In this document: in pieces, positions 52,111 through 60,931 of the stretch
Position numbering within the stretch: position 1 is the first letter of the stretch
How the letters are laid out: every line of letters begins with the position of its first letter
Source of the DNA: Phaeobacter cretensis
Lineage (GTDB): Bacteria > Pseudomonadota > Alphaproteobacteria > Rhodobacterales > Rhodobacteraceae
Direction: 5' to 3'
DNA length: 64,000 bases
NCBI RefSeq assembly: GCF_047372505.1
Contig: NZ_JBKBEU010000002.1
Location: forward strand, 62,001-126,000
The notes under the pieces: model-generated
What the model was told of the DNA's origin: nothing
The model's input: only the letters and a program-made list of their open reading frames with translations
The model's database searches: none
Program-made: the position numbers and the translations under genes

Positions 52111-52917
52111 ATGTTGGCAAAAGACAGTTTCAGCTCCTACCAGAACCTCGCCATTGAAGTGCGCGACAACGGTGTCTGCATCGTCACCCTCAACCGCCCA
52201 AGCAAACGAAACGCACTGGATACTGCAACCATCGAAGAGCTGGTTCAGTTCTTTAGTGGTGCTCATCGCGCCGGCGTGAAAGCTGTGGTTCTGGCCGGCG
52301 AAGGGGACCATTTCTGCGCGGGCCTGGATCTGGTGGAACACTGGAAAGAAGACCGCAGCCCAGATGAATTCATGCATGTTTGCCTGCGCTGGCACGAAGC
52401 GTTCAACAAAATGGAGTACGGCGGTGTACCCGTAATCGCCGCGCTGCAGGGCGCAGTGGTTGGCGGCGGGCTGGAGCTTGCCAGTGCAGCCCATATCCGT
52501 GTGATTGACCAAACCACCTATTTTGCCCTTCCTGAAGGACAACGCGGCATCTTCACCGGCGGCGGAGCAACCATTCGCGTCTCGGATCTGATTGGTAAGT
52601 CCCGGATGATCGACATGATCATGATGGGTCGCGTCTATCAGGGGCAAGAAGCGGTCGATCTGGGACTGGCACAATACATCATCGAAGGATCAAGCTTCGA
52701 CAAAGCCTTGGAGCTTGCTGATCGGGCAGCCCAAAACCTGCCGCTGACTAATTATGCGATCTGCTCCGCCATCAGCCATCTGAACAATATGTCAGGTATG
52801 GATGCTGCCTATGCAGAGGCCGTGGTTGCCGGTGTCGTGAATACACAACCCGCAGCCCGCGCTCGTTTGGAAGCCTTCGCCAACAAAACCGCCGCCCGCG
52901 TTCGCCCGAACGAGTAG
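52111..52917 (+). CDS. Crotonase-family enoyl-CoA hydratase (DmdD-like)
   Basis: 268 residues. CoA-binding NRPSKRNALD and GDHFCAGLDL; oxyanion-hole and catalytic segment GAVVGGGLELASAAHIRV (E122) and FALPEGQRGIFTGGGA (E142). The two Glu are one residue off the positions I recall for catalytic E121 and E141 of Ruegeria DmdD, methylthioacryloyl-CoA hydratase, and the length is the same, so DmdD is a good candidate. Plain enoyl-CoA hydratase activity is also likely. The start at 52111 behind AAAGGA is better than the upstream ATG at 52057. Operon with the acyl-CoA dehydrogenase 60 bp upstream. Confidence 0.82.
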   Translation: MLAKDSFSSYQNLAIEVRDNGVCIVTLNRPSKRNALDTATIEELVQFFSGAHRAGVKAVVLAGEGDHFCAGLDLVEHWKEDRSPDEFMHVCLRWHEAFNKMEYGGVPVIAALQGAVVGGGLELASAAHIRVIDQTTYFALPEGQRGIFTGGGATIRVSDLIGKSRMIDMIMMGRVYQGQEAVDLGLAQYIIEGSSFDKALELADRAAQNLPLTNYAICSAISHLNNMSGMDAAYAEAVVAGVVNTQPAARARLEAFANKTAARVRPNE

Positions 52918-53040
52918 GAAGGCCTTAGATTCGCGCCCACAAACCTGTGAATGCGGGGGCAGGGGCAAATCCGTTTCCATGTGCCTGCCATATTTAGGCA
53001 GACCTTGACTGGTCTGGTCCTATCTCCCAGTTATAGATCT

Positions 53041-54486
53041 ATGACTAAGGCCAGAACCGGGGCGGCGTTGCTCTCCATATCACTTGATCGTAGCGGAAAA
53101 GAAACGCTGCAAGCTCAGCTGTTGTTACAGCTTAGGCGGATGATCTTGGAGCGCATGATGCCGCCAGGGTCAAAACTGCCGTCAAGCCGCACGCTGGCAG
53201 AAGAATTGTCGGTGTCACGCGTCACAGTGTCTGCGGTCATCGACCAATTGGTCAGCGAGGGATATCTGGAGGCGCGCGCACGATCTGGCGTCTATGTTGA
53301 GGCTGAGCTGCCCGAACAAGTGCCCGCTGCCGCAATGTCGGCGCCACGCAAATCCACCCGCGAATTCGAGATCGAAGCCTCCACAGCCCGACAGCCATTC
53401 GATATGTCTGCGCTAGAACGCGACTTGTTTCCTTACCGACAATGGAGCCGCCACCACGACCAGGCGTGGCGTAGCCCGGAACCGGCTCTTTTGACGCGGG
53501 TTGATCCATTTGGCTGGCGGCCGCTACGGTCGGCAATCGCTGACCACCTGCAAGAATGGCGTGGCCTCGTCTGCTCCCCTGAACAGATATTCATCACCGC
53601 AGGAGTGGTCGACGCTATTGGCCTGATTGGCGCAGTCGTTCTGCGTGACGGCGATCAAGTATTCACTGAGGATCCCGGTTATTCGGTTTTGAATCGTACT
53701 CTACACCGCAACCGTATGGTTCCGGTACCATCAATGGTCGATGAAAATGGCTTTAATATCAAAATCGCCGAGCAACTTACATCCAGTGCGACGGCTGCTA
53801 TTGTTACTCCGTCGCGGCACTACCCTTTGGGCGTAACCCTGTCGCTATCTCGACGACTTGAACTAATCGAATGGGCTATTGCGAACCAAGGCTATGTAAT
53901 AGAAGATGACTTTGACAGCGAGTTCCGATTTCAGGGGCGTCCGCTCCCGGCTATGATGGCCCTGAACAACCAAGATCGAGTTATTTACGTTGGAAGTTTT
54001 TCCAAGGTAATTTTCTCTGAATTGCGTCTTGGGTTTGTTGTTTTTCCCAATTCAATACTGCCAAATGTTCAAATCTCATTGGACCGGGCAGATCCACAGG
54101 CTTCGCTGATGATGCAACCCGTTCTGGCCCGCTTCATGCAAAGCGGTGATTTTGCCATTCATGTCAGGCGTATGCGACGGCTTTATGCGAAACGACAAGC
54201 GGCACTACTGCAAGCGATCGCAATATACGCGAGCGACCTATTCGAGGTGGACCCAATACCCTCGGGAATGCATCTAATCGCGACTTTCACTCCCCAACTC
54301 AGCGCACGGATGACCGATATCGAGGCCACACATCGTGCAAAAACAGCCGGAGTTAGTGTTCAACCGCTATCATCCTATTTTTCAAATGATCCCGCCCGCC
54401 ACGGACTCGTGATGGGCTTCGCAGGATTTACAGAAGGGACACTGAAAAAGGGCATCCAAGATCTTGCTCAGGCATTGAAGTCATAA
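53041..54486 (+). CDS. MocR/PdxR-family regulator (GntR HTH plus aminotransferase domain)
   Basis: About 481 residues from the ATG at 53041; an upstream ATG at 52951 would add a non-conserved tail. GntR winged helix: LQLRRMILERMMPPGSKLPS, SRTLAEELSVSRVTVSAVID. A linker leads to a fold-type I aminotransferase-like domain with PFGWRPLRSAIADHL, SRHYPLGVTLSLSRR, EDDFDSEFRF and the PLP lysine in VGSFSKVIFSELRLGF. PLP probably acts as effector. Target genes unknown; on its right is the IS30 insertion and a deletion, so a divergent or adjacent partner may have been lost. Confidence 0.9.
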   Translation: MTKARTGAALLSISLDRSGKETLQAQLLLQLRRMILERMMPPGSKLPSSRTLAEELSVSRVTVSAVIDQLVSEGYLEARARSGVYVEAELPEQVPAAAMSAPRKSTREFEIEASTARQPFDMSALERDLFPYRQWSRHHDQAWRSPEPALLTRVDPFGWRPLRSAIADHLQEWRGLVCSPEQIFITAGVVDAIGLIGAVVLRDGDQVFTEDPGYSVLNRTLHRNRMVPVPSMVDENGFNIKIAEQLTSSATAAIVTPSRHYPLGVTLSLSRRLELIEWAIANQGYVIEDDFDSEFRFQGRPLPAMMALNNQDRVIYVGSFSKVIFSELRLGFVVFPNSILPNVQISLDRADPQASLMMQPVLARFMQSGDFAIHVRRMRRLYAKRQAALLQAIAIYASDLFEVDPIPSGMHLIATFTPQLSARMTDIEATHRAKTAGVSVQPLSSYFSNDPARHGLVMGFAGFTEGTLKKGIQDLAQALKS

Positions 54487-54593
54487 CGTCGCGTTCGATC
54501 CTGTAACTTATAACCATATCGACAAAATATTACCATAACTATTCTTATTGGAGAAAGCGAATGTAGCCGGGAGCGCGCTACCCTGAAGTGCGA

Positions 54594-54628
54594 CTCCTAT
54601 TAGAAAACAACGAGTTATCTAATAGGAG
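54594..54628 (+). repeat. Inverted repeat at the left end of the IS30 element
   Basis: CTCCTATTAGA (54594-54604) and TCTAATAGGAG (54618-54628) make a perfect 11-bp stem with a 13-nt loop just upstream of the transposase start. The left arm is part of the terminal repeat. It would fold in read-through mRNA and could sequester the AGGAG just before the transposase start. Confidence 0.7.
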
Positions 54629-54636
54629 AACATCGC

Positions 54637-55665
54637 ATGGGAGCTGTGTATTCGCAACTTTCCGTTCAGGAACGGTGCAAGATTGAGAACTGGTGGCACG
54701 CTAAAGTGCCCGTCAGAGAGATGGCGCGTGTCTTGAAGCGCCACAAATCGACGATCTTTCGCGAGATCAAACGTAACTTTTGGGCTGATGATGCGTTCCC
54801 GAAGAAGTATGCGGGATACTTCGGTCATGCTGCTCAATTGCAGACGGACAAACGCCGGTCCGTGCAGCGAAAGCTGATCCGACATCCAGACCTGTGCAGG
54901 ACGGTGATCGCACGCATCAAACAAGGTTGGACGCCCGAGCAGATCGGCAATCGCATGATCTATGAAGGCGCGAAGCTGCGTGTCTGCCAGGAAACGATCT
55001 ATCGCTACATCTCTTCCCAAGAAGGCATGGACCAAGAGCTCTGGTGGTACCTGCCCGAGCACCGAAAGTCGCTCAGGCCTCGCCGGGCAAGGAAACGCCA
55101 GGCGCTCAAGTTCGACCGCGATGTCAGTATCCTGTTTCGTCCCGATGACGTGGCGCACTGCCGCCAGTTCGGTCACTGGGAGGGCGATTTGATGCTGTTC
55201 AAACAACGCTTTGGGCAATCAAACGTGACCTCGCTAGTTGAGCGCGTGAGCCGGTTCACCGTGCTTCTGAAGAACCCGAACAAGCGAACAAAACCTGTGA
55301 TGGGCAAGATCATCAAGGCCGTGCGCGACCTGCCCCACCTGGCCCGCAAATCTATCACCTTCGATCGCGGCACCGAATTCGTCAGCTGGCCTCATCTGCA
55401 AGCCGAGATCGGCACGCAAACCTGGTTCTGTGATCCGTCCAGTCCGTGGCAGAAAGGGACAGTCGAAAACACCAATCGAAGGTTGCGAAGATGGCTGCCT
55501 CGCAAGCGCGACATCGCGGCGGTCTCAGATCATGAGTTGAAAATGATCTGTGACCGCCTCAACGCGACGCCCAGAAAATGCCTCGGATGGAAGACCCCCG
55601 CAGAAGTCTTTCGCCAAAAGATGATGGAAGAGCTCGGCCAACGCCCCTACCCTCAGAAGGAATAG
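54637..55665 (+). CDS. IS30-family transposase
   Basis: 342 residues. N-terminal HTH domain (LSVQERCKIENWWHAKVPVR, RVLKRHKSTIFREIKRN). The DDE integrase core has all three acidic residues: GHWEGDLMLF (D), KSITFDRGTEFVSW (D) and SSPWQKGTVENTNRRLRRW (E). Full family length, no frameshift; probably active. Its stop codon lies inside the right terminal repeat. Confidence 0.95.
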   Translation: MGAVYSQLSVQERCKIENWWHAKVPVREMARVLKRHKSTIFREIKRNFWADDAFPKKYAGYFGHAAQLQTDKRRSVQRKLIRHPDLCRTVIARIKQGWTPEQIGNRMIYEGAKLRVCQETIYRYISSQEGMDQELWWYLPEHRKSLRPRRARKRQALKFDRDVSILFRPDDVAHCRQFGHWEGDLMLFKQRFGQSNVTSLVERVSRFTVLLKNPNKRTKPVMGKIIKAVRDLPHLARKSITFDRGTEFVSWPHLQAEIGTQTWFCDPSSPWQKGTVENTNRRLRRWLPRKRDIAAVSDHELKMICDRLNATPRKCLGWKTPAEVFRQKMMEELGQRPYPQKE

Positions 55666-55686
55666 GAGACGCAGTTCAGGTATCGC

Positions 55687-56310
55687 TCACATTTTGAATA
55701 CCTCCCTGACGGCGCTTTCATAAGCGGCCTGCGTTTCGGCAAAGCCTGCACGATAGACACCGTTGTTTAGGCCTGTGTGAATGCGCTCGTTCCAACCGTC
55801 GATTTCATGGCGCAAGGCGAGTGGATAGAGGTCAAGGTCATTGGCACCGGCGTCATTCCAAGCACTGCTCATCATGCGCAAAATATCCGCGCTTTCGTTC
55901 GAGACAACCGTAGAGGCGTGTTTGTCCCAGAGGATTGGAACTGTCACGCGCCCAGAATAATCAGAAACTGCCTGCGCATAAAGTTCATGCAAGGCGCTGC
56001 TGGCATGAAGATCATCAGGATACTCCCGAGTGAACACCCATCCCTGATCGGTGCGACGTGGGGCACAATATGACACGCCAATCACACCTTCTAGCTCTTT
56101 GAATACGCGTCCGAGCAGGGCACGGTGGGCCCACGGGCAATTCCACGCTGCATAAAGATGATAGCGCCCTGCCTCCGCGACAAAGTCACCTTTGGAGCCA
56201 GCCGGCTTCACGATTCCGCGTAAAACGGACGGAGTACGTTGCCATGCACCGTCTTTAGCGGTCGCGATATCAGCATCCGTAACCCATCTACCGTCAGCCA
56301 TAGTTCCCAT
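55687..56310 (-). pseudogene. Glutathionyl-hydroquinone reductase, C-terminus lost at the IS30 junction
   Basis: 207 codons of a protein usually about 310-330 residues long. The N-terminal part is well preserved: YHLYAAWNCPWAHRALLGR holds the hallmark CPWAHR active-site Cys of glutathionyl-hydroquinone reductases (YqjG, PcpF type), and RVTVPILWDKHASTVVSNES is the glutathione-binding part. The frame ends 5 bp from the IS30 right end, halfway through the C-terminal domain, and the remaining third is not found on the other side of the element (54487-54578), so insertion was accompanied by deletion. It overlaps the TetR gene by 1 bp (TGATG), so TetR and this gene were once co-transcribed. Such enzymes reduce glutathionyl-quinones from quinone or halophenol breakdown. 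Confidence 0.85.
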
Positions 56311-56927
56311 CAGGTTTGATATCCCAAGACCGCCTGAACCCGTGTATTCAGCCCGTCCATCAGGTCAGCCCGAGACGCGCCCGCGCGCGCTCGAATGGCC
56401 TGCGCATACAAAAAATCGAGCATCAAGGCGGCGCGGGCCGTTGGCTCAGGAACGGATGGAAGGTCAGGTTCAGCTGCGAACCGCAATGCCAATTGGCTTT
56501 CGGTGGCGGACATAAGGTCATCCAACCTTTGTCTTACGTCAGGATCGGATTCGGCGGCTGCGGGTGCACAACAGCCGATCAAGCAACCACTAGGTCGGCC
56601 CTTAGCAGTATTGCCTTCTGCGGACACCCGCAGAAAGGTCCGCACAGCTTTTTCAATGTCCGGCTCAGCTTGGAATGCCACCATCGCAGCACTGCCAATC
56701 GTCTGCGCATACCGCAACAAAGCAGCGTCAAAAAGTTTGGCTTTGTCACCAAACGCAGAATAAAGCGACGGGCGCGACACCTTCATCGCATCTGTTAGAT
56801 CCGTTAGCGATGTGCCGTCATACCCCTTTTCCCAGAAAGTCAGCACAGCCGCATCCAGAGCAGCGACCCGGTCTATAGAGGGCGGTCGCCCTTTCGTGCG
56901 GGGTTCTCCCGAGTTTATTTCAGACAT
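56310..56927 (-). CDS. TetR-family repressor
   Basis: 205 residues. HTH: RVAALDAAVLTFWEKGYDGT with SLTDLTDAMKVSRPSLYSAFG. The ligand domain has a Cys-rich bend (SGCLIGCCAPAAAESD), typical of the TetR group near quinone or electrophile stress genes. It is divergent from an SDR-azoreductase operon and co-directional with the truncated hydroquinone reductase, so it probably repressed all of them. Two 11-bp repeats in the 88-bp gap are good candidate operators. Confidence 0.92.
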   Translation of the reverse strand: MSEINSGEPRTKGRPPSIDRVAALDAAVLTFWEKGYDGTSLTDLTDAMKVSRPSLYSAFGDKAKLFDAALLRYAQTIGSAAMVAFQAEPDIEKAVRTFLRVSAEGNTAKGRPSGCLIGCCAPAAAESDPDVRQRLDDLMSATESQLALRFAAEPDLPSVPEPTARAALMLDFLYAQAIRARAGASRADLMDGLNTRVQAVLGYQT

Positions 56928-56934
56928 TTATTTT

Positions 56935-56993
56935 ACCGATCAGTATTTAATTGTGGACAATCCAGCCTCCCTTACTTATCTAACCAATCAGTA
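56935..56993. promoter_or_regulatory. Paired repeats, candidate TetR operators
   Basis: ACCGATCAGTA (56935-56945) and ACCAATCAGTA (56983-56993), ten of eleven bases identical, 48 bp apart in the TetR/SDR gap. The first is nearly palindromic (TACCGATCAGTA). One copy lies near each divergent gene start, fitting a repressor controlling both directions. Confidence 0.55.
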
Positions 56994-57015
56994 AATCAAA
57001 TGCAAGGACGAGAAC

Positions 57016-57774
57016 ATGCAACTCAAAGACAAGGTCGCACTGGTGACCGGAGCCACCACAGGCATTGGCCGGGCCAGTGCTGAACGTTTCATCGCCGAGG
57101 GTGTAAAAACTCTTATCGTCACAGGTCAGGACGAGGCGCGTCTCGAAACCGCCCGTGCCGAACTATCTGGCAAAGGCGCCAGTGTTTTGGCCATCCGCTG
57201 GCGCGCCGAACATGCGCAAGACAGCGACGCGCTGGTCGAGCGCTTGACGTCCGAAGTTGGCACCATCGACATCCTTTTCGCCAATGCTGGCGTAACCTGG
57301 CCTACCCCGCTGGGACAGATTGACGCCGAACAAGCGCAAGCCCAGATGATGGTCAACTTCACCGCCCCGCTGATGCTTGTGCAGGCTGTCTCGACTGTGA
57401 TGAACTCGGGCGGCTCTATTGTAATGAACACATCTTGCCTTGATGAACTCGGCATGCCGGGTATGGCTGTTTATTCGGCATCCAAAGCAGCGTTGCGTTC
57501 TGCAACGCGCACTCTGTCCGCGGAACTCGGAGACAAGAACATTCGCGTCAATTCCGTCGCTCCCGGCCCGACCGAGACGCCAATTTACAGCAAACTTGGC
57601 ATGAGCGAGGAGCAATTGGGTGAGATGGCATCTGGCATCGTTTCCCAAGTGCCCGCTGGTCGGTTCGGCACACCTGATGAGATCGCAGGCGCTGTCCTGT
57701 TCCTCGCGTCCGATGCATCCTCATACATGCGTGGTTCGGAAATTGCAGTTGATGGTGGGTGGACGTCGCTATGA
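57016..57774 (+). CDS. Classical short-chain dehydrogenase/reductase
   Basis: 252 residues. Cofactor motif TGATTGIGRAS, NAG motif FANAGVTW, catalytic Ser in MNTSCLDELG, YSASKAAL with catalytic Tyr and Lys, and the C-terminal SYMRGSEIAVDGGWTSL. The Arg/Asp pattern after strand 2 (TGQDEARLE) does not clearly tell NAD from NADP. First gene of the TetR-controlled pair; overlaps the azoreductase start by 4 bp (ATGA). It probably reduces a carbonyl or quinone substrate. Confidence 0.93.
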   Translation: MQLKDKVALVTGATTGIGRASAERFIAEGVKTLIVTGQDEARLETARAELSGKGASVLAIRWRAEHAQDSDALVERLTSEVGTIDILFANAGVTWPTPLGQIDAEQAQAQMMVNFTAPLMLVQAVSTVMNSGGSIVMNTSCLDELGMPGMAVYSASKAALRSATRTLSAELGDKNIRVNSVAPGPTETPIYSKLGMSEEQLGEMASGIVSQVPAGRFGTPDEIAGAVLFLASDASSYMRGSEIAVDGGWTSL

Positions 57775-58361
57775 ACATTCTTCGCATCTACAGCAGTGCC
57801 CAGACAGAAACCGCGCAAAGCCGCCGTCTCACCGACCGTATTATCGAGGGATTGCACGAAAACGGGCACGCGCCAGTGATCACGACGCGCGATCTCGACA
57901 CTCCGTTGCCACAAATTGATGGGGCTTGGATTACCGCCAACTCCACGCCTGAGGCGGAAAGAACAGACGCGGATCATGCAGCGCTGGCGCTATCAGACAG
58001 TTTGATAGGCGAAATCGAAGCGGCAGATACACTCATCATCGGGTTGCCGGTCTATAACTTTTCCGTGCCAGCCAGTCTGAAATTATGGATCGACCTTATC
58101 TGCAGGGCACGTAGAACCTTTGCGTACTCTGAAGATGGTCCCAAAGGCCTGATGACAGGCAAAAAGGCCATCGTCGTCTTCGCGTCGGGGGGCACGCCTT
58201 TCGGATCGGACATCGACTTTGCAAGTGGTTACATCCGCCATATCCTTGGTTTCATTGGGATTTCAGATGTCACATTTATTGCCGCTGATAGGCACTTTAT
58301 GGATGATACCGCGCTTTCCCGCGCCGACGCGGAAGTCGACGCTCTGGTAAAGAGTTCATAA
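57771..58361 (+). CDS. FMN-dependent NADH-azoreductase/quinone reductase, AzoR family
   Basis: 196 residues. Flavodoxin-like fold: NILRIYSSAQTETAQSRRLT binds FMN phosphate, GLPVYNFSVPASLKLWID is the family signature (YNF), and FAYSEDGPKGLMTGKKAIVV and FASGGTPFGSD follow closely E. coli AzoR. It reduces quinones and azo compounds by two electrons, protecting against thiol stress. The ATG at 57771 overlaps the SDR stop, so the two are translationally coupled. Confidence 0.9.
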   Translation: MNILRIYSSAQTETAQSRRLTDRIIEGLHENGHAPVITTRDLDTPLPQIDGAWITANSTPEAERTDADHAALALSDSLIGEIEAADTLIIGLPVYNFSVPASLKLWIDLICRARRTFAYSEDGPKGLMTGKKAIVVFASGGTPFGSDIDFASGYIRHILGFIGISDVTFIAADRHFMDDTALSRADAEVDALVKSS

Positions 58362-58625
58362 AATAGTCTAGCGGTCCACCTGAGTGCGGACCGTCGACGA
58401 CCAGTACAGTTCACCAAAAGCTGGTATTGCCGCGCATACAGCGAAATGTTGCTGTAACCTGCACTGCCGCCCTCGCCCTCTTGGGTTGGCATTGATCCTG
58501 CTTGCCAACCCAAGGAACGACTGAATCCTGCCCATTCTGACCAGCTCTGCAGGGCAAACGAATGTCCGCTGCCTTGAAAAACGGGCCAACGCTTATCCGG
58601 GTGTCCGGGTGTCCGCGCAACACCT

Positions 58626-59423
58626 CTAGACTTCGAGCGACACCTCCAGGCCTTTTGGAAGCCAATGCAGGCGCTGGTTTAAGTGTGGGACGTCAAAAGC
58701 CTTCAACACATCGCTACGATTTTCGGATAGATGCGACCACCCATCATAGTGCAAAGGAATGATACGCGCTTTGGGGAACAGTTCCGCCGTTTTCGCGCCT
58801 TCTGTAGCAGGCATAGAATAGCACACTGAGCCCGTTAAGCCAAAGCTGCCAGCACGTAGATTCATAAAAACAGTGCCAACATCGAAATCGCGTGCAACCT
58901 GTCGAACTCCCTCGAAAAGCCGTGTATCGCCAGTCAAATAGACAGCACCATCTTGAAAACCATCCCACTCTAACAAGAAGCCGATGACCGGCCCGGCAAG
59001 CAGTTTTGCAACGACGGGAGGACCATGGCGCGCCGGGGTGGCAGTGATGCGCAAGACCGTGCCATCACGTAAGGTGAGTTCCCTTTGGTCCCATGGCTGC
59101 ATGCCGACCGCATCGATACCGTGCCTTTGGACAAGCCTTTGCGCCCCGGCCGTTGTTGTAAACGTCTTTGTTGCAGTCTTGAGGAAATCTCGCCCCGAGC
59201 GATCTAGATTGTCTTTGTGATGATCGTGGCTGACCAATGCATAGTCCACCGGCCCAATGTCTGTTACCGCTGTGGCGGGGCCGACTTCGTTCACATAACG
59301 AACCGCTCCGGTTGATCCCAGAGTGTATCCCGTTCCTGCAGGATCTAGGACGGGATCAGTGATAAACCGGGACCCGCCAATCTCAAAAACGACCGTGGCC
59401 ATACCAATGAAACACAGTTTCAT
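58626..59423 (-). CDS. MBL-fold metal-dependent hydrolase
   Basis: 265 residues from the ATG at 59423 with GGAGAG; the open frame to 59588 lies over the GlxA gene's upstream and lacks an RBS. Metal ligands: ALVSHDHHKDNLDRSG, the HxHxD-type block with Asn beside Asp, then ITATPARHGPP and the late IPLHYDGWSHL; AVYLTGDTR supplies the bridging Asp. It belongs to the UPF0173/UlaG-like beta-lactamase superfamily group. Substrate unknown. It is divergent from the GlxA-type regulator, starting 91 bp away, and is therefore a likely target of it. Confidence 0.85.
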   Translation of the reverse strand: MKLCFIGMATVVFEIGGSRFITDPVLDPAGTGYTLGSTGAVRYVNEVGPATAVTDIGPVDYALVSHDHHKDNLDRSGRDFLKTATKTFTTTAGAQRLVQRHGIDAVGMQPWDQRELTLRDGTVLRITATPARHGPPVVAKLLAGPVIGFLLEWDGFQDGAVYLTGDTRLFEGVRQVARDFDVGTVFMNLRAGSFGLTGSVCYSMPATEGAKTAELFPKARIIPLHYDGWSHLSENRSDVLKAFDVPHLNQRLHWLPKGLEVSLEV

Positions 59424-59514
59424 ATTGCTCTCCTCTATGTCTGGAAGACACATAGAGGTGTCAAATCCTATCGGTGAGTGGCCAAAGGGAATTTTTTCTT
59501 GCAATATCGGACAA

Positions 59515-60522
59515 ATGAGAAAGGCTCCGCCAGCAACAACAAGAATTGTCACTCTGGGGTTCGACAGCGCGCTCGCGTCATCGATCACAGGTCCGGCCGA
59601 TTTGTTCTATGTCGCCAATTCCATCCGCTCCGCATATCCAGCCCAAGGCCGATCGACTGTACCCCACTACGCGTGGAACCTCGCGGCGGTTGGCCCGTTC
59701 AAAACAACGTCCGGTGTTGCGCTTGTCCCATCGATTGGACTGGAAGAAGCGGCCGATTGTGACCTTCTTATTGTACCGGGATTTGGTGGATATGACGCGG
59801 GAGAGCGACGTAGGTTTCTAGCTTCACATCCAGACATCATGGAATTCTTATCCACGCAACTTCGACCACAGACTCCGATCATCGGGCTATGCACAGGCGT
59901 GCTTTTGCTGGCTGAGGCCGGCCTTCTATCGGGTCGGCATGCGACAACGTCATGGTGGAACACACGAGAGGCGAGGGACACTTACCCCTCGGCGAAATTT
60001 CAGACTGAACACATGGTTATTAAGGATGGAAGGATCACCACAGCAGGCGCAGGCGCGGCCTATTTCGATGCCATTCTATCCTGGATCACAATCGATGCCG
60101 GTGCATCCCATGCGGAACGCATTGCCCGATACTTTATTCTGAACCAAGACAGGGCGTCGCAAGAGGATTTTGTTATCCCGTTGGTCGATGCGCTGCGAGA
60201 ACCACGCATTGCCAAAGCGGATCGATGGGTTCGAAAGGCTGATATCAAAGACAAATCCGTCGCTGCGCTTGCACAACATCTGGGGATGAGCCCGCGAACT
60301 ATGCAGAGGTACTTCAACGATAAGCTGGGGCAATCGCCCCGCGCATTCATTCAGACCGTGCGTTTAAGGATGGCTAAGACCCTTTTACAAACGAGCCGGA
60401 AAAGCGTCGATGATATTGCCGTACTCGCAGGATACTCCGACACGAATGCCTTTCGTCGGGCATTTCGGGCGCAACATGGAGTCACCGCTTCAGCAATGAG
60501 ACAGATGAGCCAATATAAATAG
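59515..60522 (+). CDS. GlxA-family regulator (DJ-1/PfpI domain plus AraC HTH)
   Basis: 335 residues. The N-terminal DJ-1/PfpI-type domain (IVTLGFDSALASSITGPADL, LLIVPGFGGYD, PIIGLCTGVLLLAEAGLL with the nucleophile-elbow Cys) senses a small molecule. The C-terminal AraC-type DNA-binding domain has SVAALAQHLGMSPRTMQRYF and SVDDIAVLAGYSDTNAFRRAFRAQHG. Full length. The ATG at 59515 is the first start that leaves the conserved domain whole; the open frame to 59323 runs through the divergent gene. Likely controls the MBL hydrolase. Confidence 0.88.
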   Translation: MRKAPPATTRIVTLGFDSALASSITGPADLFYVANSIRSAYPAQGRSTVPHYAWNLAAVGPFKTTSGVALVPSIGLEEAADCDLLIVPGFGGYDAGERRRFLASHPDIMEFLSTQLRPQTPIIGLCTGVLLLAEAGLLSGRHATTSWWNTREARDTYPSAKFQTEHMVIKDGRITTAGAGAAYFDAILSWITIDAGASHAERIARYFILNQDRASQEDFVIPLVDALREPRIAKADRWVRKADIKDKSVAALAQHLGMSPRTMQRYFNDKLGQSPRAFIQTVRLRMAKTLLQTSRKSVDDIAVLAGYSDTNAFRRAFRAQHGVTASAMRQMSQYK

Positions 60523-60634
60523 GTGTCCGTTGAACCAGACCCTACGCTCTCTGTTTTCGGAGGCCAGCCATCGTTGATCTGACCAAGATCTCATCAAAAA
60601 ACCAATTTGTGAGCGGGCCAACGAACGATGCGGC

Positions 60635-60907
60635 TCATGGTTGACCCGCATCGTTGCCGGTTCTGAACTCAGCTAGTGCCCACTGTATCAAAAATTTCGC
60701 AGCCAACCAAAGGTGAATGGCTCCGCCTTCGAACAGTGATCCTTCATCGTCTAGTAGCGCAGGTACTTTTCCCAAGGGGTTGGCTGCTTGAAAAGCCTTT
60801 GATTTGCTGGCCAGATCGACGGCCTCAATCTCGAACGGGATTCCTGTGATTTTGAGTGCGGCATGGACTGCAGATGAGCAGCTTGCGGGAAGGTGAAAGA
60901 ACTTCAT
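60635..60907 (-). pseudogene. Glutathione S-transferase N-domain fragment
   Basis: 90 codons that match only the N-terminal thioredoxin fold of GSTs: MKFFHLPASCSSAVHAALKI, AANPLGKVPALLDDEGSLFE and EGGAIHLWLAAKF. The helical C-terminal domain (about 110 residues) is missing; after AAKF the frame ends in an unrelated tail. It lies 24 bp downstream of the haloalkane dehalogenase pseudogene and was probably part of the same operon. Confidence 0.8.
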
Positions 60908-60931
60908 GAGAGTTTCCGTTACTTTGTTGGA

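Larger units (their letters stand above)
54579..55682 (+). mobile_element. IS30-family insertion sequence, intact (about 1.1 kb)
   Basis: The ends are imperfect inverted repeats: left 54579-54601 and right 55661-55682, sharing CCTGAA-N-TGCG-N-CTCCTATT, with 18 of 20 bases identical. They enclose one transposase gene. Length of about 1.1 kb is normal for IS30. Exact outer bounds may differ by a few bases, and I could not see a convincing target duplication. The left flank lies after the MocR gene and the right flank truncates the hydroquinone-reductase gene. Confidence 0.85.

Noticed and set aside
59424..59588. Upstream extension of the MBL hydrolase
   Set aside because: Runs through the start of the divergent GlxA gene; no RBS; the ATG at 59423 has GGAGAG.
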